A stretch of DNA of 64,000 nt from Streptomyces rimosus subsp. rimosus (GTDB taxonomy: Bacteria; Actinomycetota; Actinomycetes; Streptomycetales; Streptomycetaceae): NCBI RefSeq assembly GCF_000720725.1, contig NZ_JOCQ01000026.1, positions 28,970 through 92,969 on the forward strand, in the 5' to 3' direction. Numbering within the stretch: the stretch's first letter is position 1; each line of letters opens with the position of its first letter. The notes beneath the pieces were generated by a model. The model saw only the letters and a program-made list of their open reading frames with translations. It was not told the DNA's origin and did not search any database. Below, in pieces: positions 18,252-25,640 of the stretch. A program made the position numbers and the translations under genes.

Positions 18252-19445
18252 TCAGACCGTCGCCGGGCCGAGCCCCTTCATCCCCGTCGCCGTACCGATC
18301 GCCACGACCAGCTCCGGCCGCTCGCGCAGCATGCGGCGGGCCACGGACACCGCGACGGCGGACGACGCCTCCAGCAGCAGGCCCTGCTGGGCGAGGCGCT
18401 GCTGTTCGGCCAGGAACTCCTTCTCCGCCACCGCGACGGCCGTACCGCCGGACCGCCACAGCGCGTCCAGCCCCTGCCAGCACGGGCTGTTCTCGCCGAG
18501 CGAGAAGGCGGCGGTGGGGCGATTCTCCACCTGCGTACGCTCCTGGGCCGCACGGTCGGCGTGGCGCAGCGCGGCGGTGAAGGGGGCCGCCCCGGCGGGT
18601 TCGGCGGCGATCATCCGCGGCGCCGCGGAGACCAGACCGGCCGCCGCCAGCTCGCGGAAGCCGCGCTCGATCCCGGACAGCAGGTCCGCGCGGCTGGTCG
18701 GCACGACCACCGCGCCGATCCGCCGCCCCGCGAAGTCCCGCGCCAGCTCGTACGCGACCGACTTGTAGCCCTCGTTGGCGTACGGGTTGCCGCCCGGCGA
18801 CGGCGCGGAGTAGCTGGTCAGGGGGTACCAGCCGTGTTCCGCGACGGCGCGCGCCATCGCGGCGTTCCGCTCCAGGAAGCCGCCCTCGCACCGCACCAGC
18901 TCGGCGCCCAGCAGATCGATCTGCGCGGCCAGCGCCGGCGGCACGCTCCCGGTGGTGAAGACCACGCACCGCAGCCCGGCCCGGCCCGCGTAGGCGGCCG
19001 CCGCCGCGCCCGCGTTGCCGGACGACGCGGCGCACACCGTGTCGGCGCCGGTCTCGGCCGCCGCGGCCACGCCCACCGCCATCGCCCGGTCCTTGTGCGA
19101 GCCGGTCGGATTGCCGCCCTCGTACTTGACCCACAACTCGCTGCCGCACTCGGGCGCGCGCCCGTCGCCGAGCGCGGCCGGATCGGTGCGCAGCCGTACG
19201 TTCGGTGTGCCGCCCTCGCCGAGCGTCACCGGCGGGCCGCTGACCGGCAGCGTCTCCGGCCAGCCCCACGGGCCGCCCGGGTAACCGGCCAGTTCCAGGC
19301 CGTCCAGGTCGGCGAGCGGCGGCATCGCGTTGACGCCGATCCCGTCCGCCGCGCACCGGGGGCAGCCGGCGAAGCCCCTGACCTCCAGGCCGCAGCGCAG
19401 ACAGTGCAGGCCGCTCGGGTCCGGTACGGAGCTTGCCGTCGTCAT
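18252..19445 (-). CDS. Threonine synthase-like PLP enzyme
   Basis: A 397-residue fold-type II pyridoxal-phosphate enzyme. The N-terminus carries a zinc-ribbon-like pair (C15-x2-C18 and C28-x2-C31), as in some threonine synthases. GNPTGSHKDRAM holds the PLP-binding lysine (K118), and ASSGNAGAAAAAYA is the phosphate/substrate loop. EGYKSVAYEL is also typical. It would convert O-phosphohomoserine to threonine, but actinomycetes encode several paralogues and this one, outside a thr operon, may use another substrate. GAGGGGGA precedes the ATG at 19445. Confidence 0.82.
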   Translation of the reverse strand: MTTASSVPDPSGLHCLRCGLEVRGFAGCPRCAADGIGVNAMPPLADLDGLELAGYPGGPWGWPETLPVSGPPVTLGEGGTPNVRLRTDPAALGDGRAPECGSELWVKYEGGNPTGSHKDRAMAVGVAAAAETGADTVCAASSGNAGAAAAAYAGRAGLRCVVFTTGSVPPALAAQIDLLGAELVRCEGGFLERNAAMARAVAEHGWYPLTSYSAPSPGGNPYANEGYKSVAYELARDFAGRRIGAVVVPTSRADLLSGIERGFRELAAAGLVSAAPRMIAAEPAGAAPFTAALRHADRAAQERTQVENRPTAAFSLGENSPCWQGLDALWRSGGTAVAVAEKEFLAEQQRLAQQGLLLEASSAVAVSVARRMLRERPELVVAIGTATGMKGLGPATV

Positions 19446-19645
19446 GGTGTCCCCCTCGTTCCGTCGCCGCCGCGTCGCCGGCGTCCGTGATGACCTTCGC
19501 GCCCCACTCTACGGTGCCGTGTACGCCGTACGGCGGAGCCGGGCCGCCGTGCGCGCGCACGGCGGTGGCCGGGGGAGTGGTGCCGGGTGCGGCCGGAGTT
19601 CTTCCCGACCCCGGGCGGGTACGGCTATGGTCCCGCGCGTATACC

Positions 19646-19658
19646 TGACGTACCGTCA
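19646..19658. promoter_or_regulatory. Operator-like palindrome TGACG-TAC-CGTCA
   Basis: A 13-bp inverted repeat with 5-bp arms, 90 bp before the GTG of the gene at 19749 and in a 303-bp gap without genes. TGACGNNNCGTCA-type sites are common for TetR-family regulators of lipid metabolism in actinobacteria; no such regulator gene is next to it here. Confidence 0.5.
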
Positions 19659-19748
19659 AATCCGTTCGTGGAAACGGCCGTACGGCGGCGGGTCCGCGCG
19701 CGCCGTAGCCATCGGACCGTCGCCGCCCGCGCGCCCAGGAGGTGTCCC

Positions 19749-20909
19749 GTGACCGACCGCCCGATCGCGCTCGACGAATATCCGATCCACCAAGTGCCGC
19801 TGTCCATGCGGCACGTCGCCACCGGCGACCGCAACGCCTACGACCGCTGCATCTTCCACGTCATGGACCACACCGGCCGCGCACTGCTCATCGCCGGCCT
19901 CGGCGTCTACCCCAACACCGGTGTCATCGATGCCTATGCCACCCTCCGGCTCGGTGACCGCCTGCACGCCGTACGCGCCTCCGACGCGCTGGGCGACGAC
20001 CGCCTCGCGCTCGCCGTCGGCCCGCTGTCCATCACCGTCGACCGGCCCCTGGAACGGCTCCGGCTGCGCTGCGCCGCCGACCCGGCCGACCCCGGCGGCC
20101 TCTCCTACGACATCGAATGGCGTGCGGACTTCCCCGCCGTCTGGGAACCGCACCACACGCAGTACCGCGGCGGGCGGCTCACCCTGGAGGGACGCCGCTT
20201 CGTCCAGGCAGGCACCTGCACCGGCACCGTACGGGCCGCCGGCGAGGAACTGGCCGTCACGGCAGGGGAGTGGACCGGCACCCGCGACCGCAGCTGGGGG
20301 GTGCGGCCGATCCCCGGCGAGGACGGCGGGCGCGCCGCCGAGGAGGCACGGCCCGAGGGCTTCCACTGGATCTGGTGCCCGGTCCGCTTCGACGACCGCT
20401 TCATGATGGTCATCGTCCAGGAGGACGCCGACGGGCACCGTACGCTCAACGAGGCGCTGCTCGTACGCAACGGCGCTCCCGACGTCCAACTCGGCTGGCC
20501 CTACGCCGACATCACCTACCGGGCGGGCACCCGGCAGCCCGAGCGGGCCGTGCTGCACCTCACCGACCCGGCCCGCAAGCCCCTCGAACTCGCCGCCGAG
20601 ATCCTCACCTCCTCACCCCTGGCCGTCGGCGCGGGCTACCCGCCCGCCGACGACTGGCAGCACGGCACCTGGCGCGGACGCGGCTGGACCGACCGCCGCA
20701 CCTACGACCTCGGCGACCCCGCCGCCCACCCGCTCGCCGCCTACGGCGTCACCGACCACGCGGCCCGCTTCACCCTCGACGGCCGCACCGGCCACGGAAT
20801 CTTCGAGCACGGCAGCTTCGGCCGCCACGACTTCAGCGGCTTCACCGGCCACGACGACCCGGCACCGGCCCGGCCGGCCGGCCCGCAGCCGCGCGAGGAC
20901 CGGCCATGA
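19749..20909 (+). CDS. Conserved protein with DUF7064/DUF7065-like (lipocalin-like) fold
   Basis: A 386-residue soluble protein without signal peptide. The GTG at 19749 follows CCAGGAGG. The sequence (IHQVPLSMRHVATGDRNAYDR, FHVMDHTGRALLIAGLGVYPN, GTRDRSWGVRP, FHWIWCPVRFDDRFMMVIVQED) matches the actinobacterial hypothetical proteins annotated as DUF7064/DUF7065 or AttH-like; I recall the pattern but cannot verify the exact accession. In many genomes such genes sit with lipid or steroid catabolism genes. Here it overlaps the following phosphotransferase gene by four bases (ATGA), so both are made together, probably acting on the same hydrophobic substrate. Function is not established. Confidence 0.78.
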   Translation: MTDRPIALDEYPIHQVPLSMRHVATGDRNAYDRCIFHVMDHTGRALLIAGLGVYPNTGVIDAYATLRLGDRLHAVRASDALGDDRLALAVGPLSITVDRPLERLRLRCAADPADPGGLSYDIEWRADFPAVWEPHHTQYRGGRLTLEGRRFVQAGTCTGTVRAAGEELAVTAGEWTGTRDRSWGVRPIPGEDGGRAAEEARPEGFHWIWCPVRFDDRFMMVIVQEDADGHRTLNEALLVRNGAPDVQLGWPYADITYRAGTRQPERAVLHLTDPARKPLELAAEILTSSPLAVGAGYPPADDWQHGTWRGRGWTDRRTYDLGDPAAHPLAAYGVTDHAARFTLDGRTGHGIFEHGSFGRHDFSGFTGHDDPAPARPAGPQPREDRP

Positions 20910-22036
20910 GCAGCACACCCCGGCCCCGCACCACCACCCGCGACCCCGAGGAACTCACCCGGCGCCTGTCCGCCTGGCTGAGCGCCCGCCTGCCCGGTGC
21001 GCGGGCGGTCGCCGCGACCGTCCCCGCCACCAACGGCATGTCCAGCGAAACCCTGCTCTTCGACATCGACCACCCCCGTCCGCCCGTCCGCTCCTGCGCG
21101 CTGCGCCTCGCCGCCGACCCCGCCGCTTACACGGTATTCCCCACCTATGACATGGCCCGGCAGTACCGGACGATGCGCCTGGTCGCCGAACACACGGACG
21201 TGCCGGTGCCGCGCACCCTCTGGCTCGAAGAGGACCCGGCGCCGCTCGGCGCGCCGTTCTTCGTGATGGAGCGCGCGGAGGGCCGCGTACCGCCGGACAT
21301 CATGCCGTACACGTACGAAGGGAGCTGGCTGTACGCCGCGACCGACGCGGAGCGCGCGGCGCTGGAGGCGGACACGGTCTCGGTCATCGCCCGGATCCAC
21401 GACCAAGTGCCCACGGAGAAGACGGGGTTCCTCGACCTGCCCGGCCACGGAGGCGCGCTGCGGCGCCATGTGGCGGCCCAACGGGCGTACTACGCCTGGG
21501 TCGTCGCGGGGCGCGAGCCGTCACCGCTGATCGAGCGCGGCTTCGCCTGGCTGGCGGACCACTGGCCGCCGGGGACCGACGGCCCCCACGATCCCCACGG
21601 CATCGCCGATGACCCCGACGGCACCGTGCTGACCTGGGGCGACGCCCGGATCGGCAACATCGTCTACGACGGCTTCAGGCCCGCGGCCGTACTGGACTGG
21701 GAAATGGCCGTCCCCGGGCCGCGCGAACTCGACCTCGGCTGGATGATCTACCTGCACCGGTTCTTCCAGGACCTGGCGATGAGCGGCGGGCAGCGGGGCC
21801 TGCCCGACCTCCTGCGCCGCGACCGTGTCGAGGAACGCTACGCCCGGCTCACCGGCCACACGCCGCGCTCCATGGACTTCCACACCCTCTACGCGGCCCT
21901 GCGGCACGCCGTCGTCATGCTGCGCGTGGCCTACCGGCAGGTCCACTTCGGCGAGATGCCCGCGCCGGCCGACCCGGACGCACTGATCATGCATCGGGCC
22001 GCGCTGGAGGCGATGATCGAGGGCCGCTACTGGTGA
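20906..22036 (+). CDS. Phosphotransferase family protein (APH/ACAD10-11-like kinase)
   Basis: A 376-residue protein of the APH phosphotransferase family. TNGMSSETLLFDI corresponds to the nucleotide loop, VLTWGDARIGNIVYDG to the catalytic Brenner loop (usual HGDxxxxN, here WGDxxxxN), and AAVLDWEMAVPGPRELDLGW to the metal-binding DWE motif. This subgroup resembles the kinase domain of ACAD10/ACAD11, which phosphorylates 4-hydroxyacyl-CoAs; antibiotic kinases are less similar. The start overlaps the stop of the preceding gene (ATGA). The two-gene operon therefore likely handles a hydroxylated lipid or steroid intermediate; this is inference from family and neighbour. Confidence 0.85.
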   Translation: MSSTPRPRTTTRDPEELTRRLSAWLSARLPGARAVAATVPATNGMSSETLLFDIDHPRPPVRSCALRLAADPAAYTVFPTYDMARQYRTMRLVAEHTDVPVPRTLWLEEDPAPLGAPFFVMERAEGRVPPDIMPYTYEGSWLYAATDAERAALEADTVSVIARIHDQVPTEKTGFLDLPGHGGALRRHVAAQRAYYAWVVAGREPSPLIERGFAWLADHWPPGTDGPHDPHGIADDPDGTVLTWGDARIGNIVYDGFRPAAVLDWEMAVPGPRELDLGWMIYLHRFFQDLAMSGGQRGLPDLLRRDRVEERYARLTGHTPRSMDFHTLYAALRHAVVMLRVAYRQVHFGEMPAPADPDALIMHRAALEAMIEGRYW

Positions 22037-22122
22037 AGGGCGTCGCCGGTGGGCGCTCCGGGTGAACGGCCGGGCGACGGCGCCGGGATGGTCCGGAAGG
22101 AACGCCCTGGCGCCACCGGGGT

Positions 22123-22536
22123 TCAGGGCCGGCGCATCCGCGGTACCCGCGTCGGACGCGTACCCGGGCCGCCCACGTGCGAGAACGGCTGCCGCCGCCA
22201 GTCCAGGCCCTCCGGGAGGGTGAGCAGCACCGCGGTGTCCCGCTCCTGGGCCCGGAGCGAGTCGTCCGTCGCGGGCGCGTCGGCCACCGGCCGTCCGGAG
22301 CCCTCGCACACCGTCAGGCAGAAGGGATTCCACGGGGTCGGGCACAGCGCGTGCTCGGGGAGCGTGTCCTCGTCCGCGAGCAGCGCGATCGGCTGGGCGC
22401 AGTCCGGGCACGTCACCCGGAAGATCTCCATGGTCTCGAAGGAGTCGTCGAGCTCGTCCTCGACGGCGAGGACGAGACTGTCGCCCTCCTGGACGTCGTT
22501 GCTGAGCGGCGCGGAATCGGTCTTCTGACGTCGCAT
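22123..22536 (-). CDS. Conserved hypothetical protein with a CxxC motif
   Basis: A 137-residue acidic protein. The ATG at 22536 is preceded by CGAGGGGGAA. The start is polar and acidic (VQEGDSLVLAVEDELDDSFETMEIF), then VTCPDCAQPIALL gives a single CxxC pair, followed by CPTPWNPFCLTVCEG with further cysteines, so a zinc or redox site is possible. The C-terminus is rich in Pro and Arg. I do not recognise a named family. It is divergent from the Lrp-type gene at 22754. Confidence 0.6.
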   Translation of the reverse strand: MRRQKTDSAPLSNDVQEGDSLVLAVEDELDDSFETMEIFRVTCPDCAQPIALLADEDTLPEHALCPTPWNPFCLTVCEGSGRPVADAPATDDSLRAQERDTAVLLTLPEGLDWRRQPFSHVGGPGTRPTRVPRMRRP

Positions 22537-22741
22537 GATGTTGTTCCCCCTCGGGTGGGCCGTGCGGGCCGCCGGCTTCCTGTGACGGGCGGCTCCGGCC
22601 AACAGCAGCAATTCCCCCCATGCCCCGCGCATAATCGCCGAGCCCTGAGGGATACGGGGTCACGCGTGTGGCATTGGTCACACGCCCGGCGCGGAAGCGT
22701 CCACGATCCGGCGTACGGTGCGCACATGCGCCCGAGCACAG

Positions 22742-22753
22742 TAGGTTGATCGC
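22742..22753 (+). promoter_or_regulatory. -10-like element placing transcription start at the GTG
   Basis: TAGGTT (22742-22747) lies 6 bp before the GTG at 22754 and has a weak TGCGCA 17 bp upstream. The gene has no Shine-Dalgarno sequence, so a leaderless message starting at the GTG is likely. Confidence 0.4.
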
Positions 22754-23194
22754 GTGGAGGAGCTGGACCGACAAATCGTGGAGCTGCTCGTCAAGGACGG
22801 GCGGATGAGCTACACCGACCTGGGCAAGGCCACCGGCCTGTCGACCTCGGCGGTGCACCAGCGGGTGCGCCGCCTGGAACAGCGCGGTGTGATCCGCGGC
22901 TATGCCGCGATCGTGGACCCGGAGGCGGTGGGGCTGCCGCTCACCGCCTTCATCTCGGTGAAACCCTTCGACCCCAGCGCGCCGGACGACATCGCCGACC
23001 GCCTGGCCGAGGTACCCGAGCTGGAGGCGTGCCACAGCGTCGCGGGCGACGAGAACTACATCCTCAAGGTGCGGGTGGCCACGCCCCTGGAGCTGGAGCA
23101 CCTGCTGACCCGCATCCGCACGCTGGCCGGGGTCTCCACGCGCACCACGGTCGTGCTGTCCACGCCGTACGAGGCCCGGCCGCCCCGTATCTGA
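22754..23194 (+). CDS. Lrp/AsnC family transcriptional regulator
   Basis: A 146-residue regulator of typical length. The N-terminal winged helix spans about 1-60 (LDRQIVELLVKDGRMSYTDLGKATGLSTSAVHQRVRRLEQRGVI). The C-terminal RAM/AsnC ligand domain follows, with ACHSVAGDENYILKVRVATPLELEHLLTRI. It would form octamers or dimers and respond to an amino acid; the effector is unknown. No ribosome-binding site is visible and a -10-like TAGGTT stands 6 bp upstream, consistent with leaderless expression. The amidohydrolase downstream on the same strand (153 bp) may be a target. Confidence 0.93.
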   Translation: MEELDRQIVELLVKDGRMSYTDLGKATGLSTSAVHQRVRRLEQRGVIRGYAAIVDPEAVGLPLTAFISVKPFDPSAPDDIADRLAEVPELEACHSVAGDENYILKVRVATPLELEHLLTRIRTLAGVSTRTTVVLSTPYEARPPRI

Positions 23195-23347
23195 GGCGGC
23201 GCGGCGCGCGGGGGCGGCCTGGCGCGCACGGAGGCGGCGCGCGCCACTTCCGTACGCTCGCGCGCCGCTCCCGTACGCCGGCGCGCCCGCGGCAAGATCC
23301 CGACCCCGCGTGCGGAGCAGCCGCGCCCAGGGGCCAAACTGTCCGCT

Positions 23348-24988
23348 ATGAGTGAGCGCACCCCCGACCCGGCCCGGCCCCGTACCGTCCTGCTGCGCGG
23401 CGGGGAGGTGCACAGCCCCGCCGACCCCTTCGCCACCGCCATGGTGGTCGAGGGCGACAGCATCGCCTGGGTCGGCGAGGAGGGCGCCGCCGACTCCTTC
23501 GCCGACGACGTGGACGAGATCGTCCACCTCGACGGCGCGCTCGTCACCCCGGCGTTCACGGACGCACATGTGCACACCACGGCCACCGGCCTCGCGCTCA
23601 CCGGTCTGGACCTGTCCGGAGCCCGTACGCTCCCCGACGCGCTGGCCCGCGTACGGGAGCACGCCGCGGCCCGCCCGGCGGACCGGGTCCTGCTGGGGCA
23701 CGGCTGGGACGCCACCGCCTGGCCCGAGGGCCGGCCGCCGTCCCGCGCCGAACTGGACGCCGCCACCGGCGGCCGGCCGCTCTACCTGACCCGGGTCGAC
23801 GTGCACTCCGCGGTCGTCACCACCGCCCTCCTCGACCTCGTGCCCGGCATCCGCGAGCTGCCCGGATTCCACGCCGAGCAACCGCTGACCGGCGCCGCGC
23901 ACCACGCCGTACGGGCTGCCGCCCACGCCACCGTCACCCCCGCCCAGCGCGACGCCGCCCAGGCCGCGACCCTCGCGCACGCGGCCTCCCGGGGCATCGG
24001 CACCCTCCACGAGTGCGCCGGGCCCGACATCTCCGGCGAGGACGACCTCACCGCCCTGCTGGCCCGCGCCGCGCGCGAGCCCGGCCCGCGCGTCGTCGGC
24101 TACTGGGCGGAAACCGTCGCCAACGCAAAGGACGCCGACCGGATCAGGGCGCTCGGCGCCATCGGCGCGGCCGGTGACCTGTTCGCCGACGGCTCCCTCG
24201 GCTCGCACACCGCCCACCTGCACGCCCCGTACGCCGACGCGGATCACACCGGAACTGCCCACTTGGACGCCGACGCCGTCGCGGCGCACGTGGCCGCCTG
24301 CACCGAGGCCGGGCTCCAGGCCGGCTTCCACGCCATCGGCGACGCCGCGCTGACCGCCGTCACCGACGGCGTACGGGCCGCCGCCGACCGCGTCGGCCTG
24401 GCCCGTGTCCGGGCCGCCCGGCACCGTGTCGAGCACGCCGAGATGCTCACCGGGGCCACCGTCGCCGCGTTCGCCGAATTCGCGCTGACCGCCTCCGTAC
24501 AGCCCGCCTTCGACGCGGCCTGGGGCGGTGACGACGGCATGTACGCCGCCCGCCTCGGCGCCGAACGCGCTCGCACCCTCAACCCGTACGCCGCCCTGCT
24601 GCGCGCCGGCGTGCCGCTCGCCCTCGGCTCCGACAGCCCCGTCACCCCGCTGGACCCGTGGGGCACCCTGCGCGCCGCGGTCTTCCACCGCACCCGCGAG
24701 CACGGCATCTCCGCGCGCGCCGCGTTCACCGCGCACACCCGCGGCGGCTGGCGCGCCATCGGCCGCGACGACGCGGGCGTCCTGGTGCCCGGCGCGCCCG
24801 CCGACTACGCGGTCTGGCGCACCGGCGACCTCGTCGTCCAGGCCCCCGACGAGCGCGTCGAACGCTGGTCCACCGACCCCCGCTCCGGCACCCCCGGCCT
24901 GCCCGACCTCACGCCCGGCCGGGACCTGCCCGTATGCCGGTGGACGGTGGTCGGCGGTCGCACGGTGTACGGACGGCCGAACGAGTGA
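23348..24988 (+). CDS. Amidohydrolase, YtcJ-like
   Basis: A 546-residue metal-dependent hydrolase of the amidohydrolase superfamily, YtcJ-like group (Amidohydro_3). TPAFTDAHVHTTATG holds the first HxH metal ligands; GFHAIGDAALTAV and HRVEHAEML carry the later histidines; LALGSDSPVTPLDPW contains the C-terminal Asp ligand. Family members hydrolyse C-N bonds in amides, cyclic amides or ureas; the substrate is unknown. Upstream sequence has no strong ribosome-binding site before the ATG. It follows the Lrp-type regulator gene. Confidence 0.88.
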   Translation: MSERTPDPARPRTVLLRGGEVHSPADPFATAMVVEGDSIAWVGEEGAADSFADDVDEIVHLDGALVTPAFTDAHVHTTATGLALTGLDLSGARTLPDALARVREHAAARPADRVLLGHGWDATAWPEGRPPSRAELDAATGGRPLYLTRVDVHSAVVTTALLDLVPGIRELPGFHAEQPLTGAAHHAVRAAAHATVTPAQRDAAQAATLAHAASRGIGTLHECAGPDISGEDDLTALLARAAREPGPRVVGYWAETVANAKDADRIRALGAIGAAGDLFADGSLGSHTAHLHAPYADADHTGTAHLDADAVAAHVAACTEAGLQAGFHAIGDAALTAVTDGVRAAADRVGLARVRAARHRVEHAEMLTGATVAAFAEFALTASVQPAFDAAWGGDDGMYAARLGAERARTLNPYAALLRAGVPLALGSDSPVTPLDPWGTLRAAVFHRTREHGISARAAFTAHTRGGWRAIGRDDAGVLVPGAPADYAVWRTGDLVVQAPDERVERWSTDPRSGTPGLPDLTPGRDLPVCRWTVVGGRTVYGRPNE

Positions 24989-25097
24989 CTTACGGGGGGC
25001 GCGTGCCGCGTCGGAACGCGCCCGCGGGCGCCCGCCCCACCTGGGAGAGCGGGCGCCTGCCTGGGGCGACGCGAAAACCACGCAGGCCGGGCAACTG

Positions 25098-25128
25098 TTG
25101 ACAGCAGACGGTCGGCGGCCGGTAGGTT
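25098..25128 (+). promoter_or_regulatory. Promoter of vegetative type (TTGACA / TAGGTT)
   Basis: A perfect -35 TTGACA (25098-25103) and a -10-like TAGGTT (25123-25128) are separated by 19 bp. Transcription would start near 25135, about 460 nt before the lnt start, so the lnt operon either has a very long leader or this promoter serves a separate RNA. Confidence 0.6.
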
Positions 25129-25134
25129 CGGCCG

Positions 25135-25430
25135 GGTCCACCACAGGACGTCAGACCGGGAGACCTCCGCGCGGTCGTCGAACGCAACTGGGCCATGGGA
25201 CGGGGTGCCGCACCGGCACACCGCCACTGGGAGCCAGGTCCAGCTCCTGCGGCACGGGGACGACGGAAAGGTTTCGGCCGGGTGGGGGTCCCTCCCTGCT
25301 CGTCAAGAGCCAGGGGGACGGTGCGACCCGGGTGGGGCCCGGCAGCTCAGTAGACAACGGCTTTCGGTCGACCCGCAGCCAGCGGGTCCCAGGTCGGCCC
25401 GAAGGGCGCCGGGCCCCGATCCGTAGCGCA
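25135..25430 (+). ncRNA. Candidate structured leader or small RNA upstream of lnt
   Basis: No open frame with a ribosome-binding site fits here, yet the segment follows a good promoter and contains several strong hairpins: GTGCCG-CAC-CGGCAC (25205-25219), an arm pair 25288-25298/25311-25319 with inner CTC...GAG pairing, and GACCCGC-AGCCA-GCGGGTC (25370-25388). It does not match RNase P RNA, tmRNA, signal-recognition RNA or the cobalamin riboswitch core as I know them. GC-rich DNA forms hairpins easily, so this stays tentative. Confidence 0.35.
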
Positions 25431-25560
25431 CGGTGGTGCGCCCCCCATCCGCGCCGCGCGCCCACGTCACGTCTTCCGGCCGCGTACAGGTGGCGGCGGA
25501 GCTTATACCCGCACGCACCCCCGGTCCGCAATTCCACGGCACCGTTGTACGGTCTGCTGC

Positions 25561-25640
25561 ACACCACCGCACGACCTGCAAGGAAGGCCGACCGTGCCCG
25601 ACACCACCGCACGACCTGCAAGAAGGGCCGGGACCGTGCC
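25561..25640 (+). repeat. 40-bp direct repeat carrying a duplicated ribosome-binding site and GTG start
   Basis: Copy 1 (25561-25598) and copy 2 (25601-25640) begin with the same 21 bases, and both continue with a purine-rich AAGGAAGG or AAGAAGGG element and ACCGTGCC. The two GTG codons (25594 and 25636) are in the same frame, 14 codons apart, so lnt has two complete start cassettes. Confidence 0.8.

Noticed and set aside
21521..25144. 1207-codon minus-strand frame covering the phosphotransferase, Lrp and amidohydrolase genes
   Set aside because: It runs across several well-supported genes on both strands and has low-complexity composition.
25160..25260. Cobalamin riboswitch suggested by CGCAACTG and GAGCCAGG-like words
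   Set aside because: The conserved words are in the wrong order and the CCGGTGNNANTCCGG core is missing.
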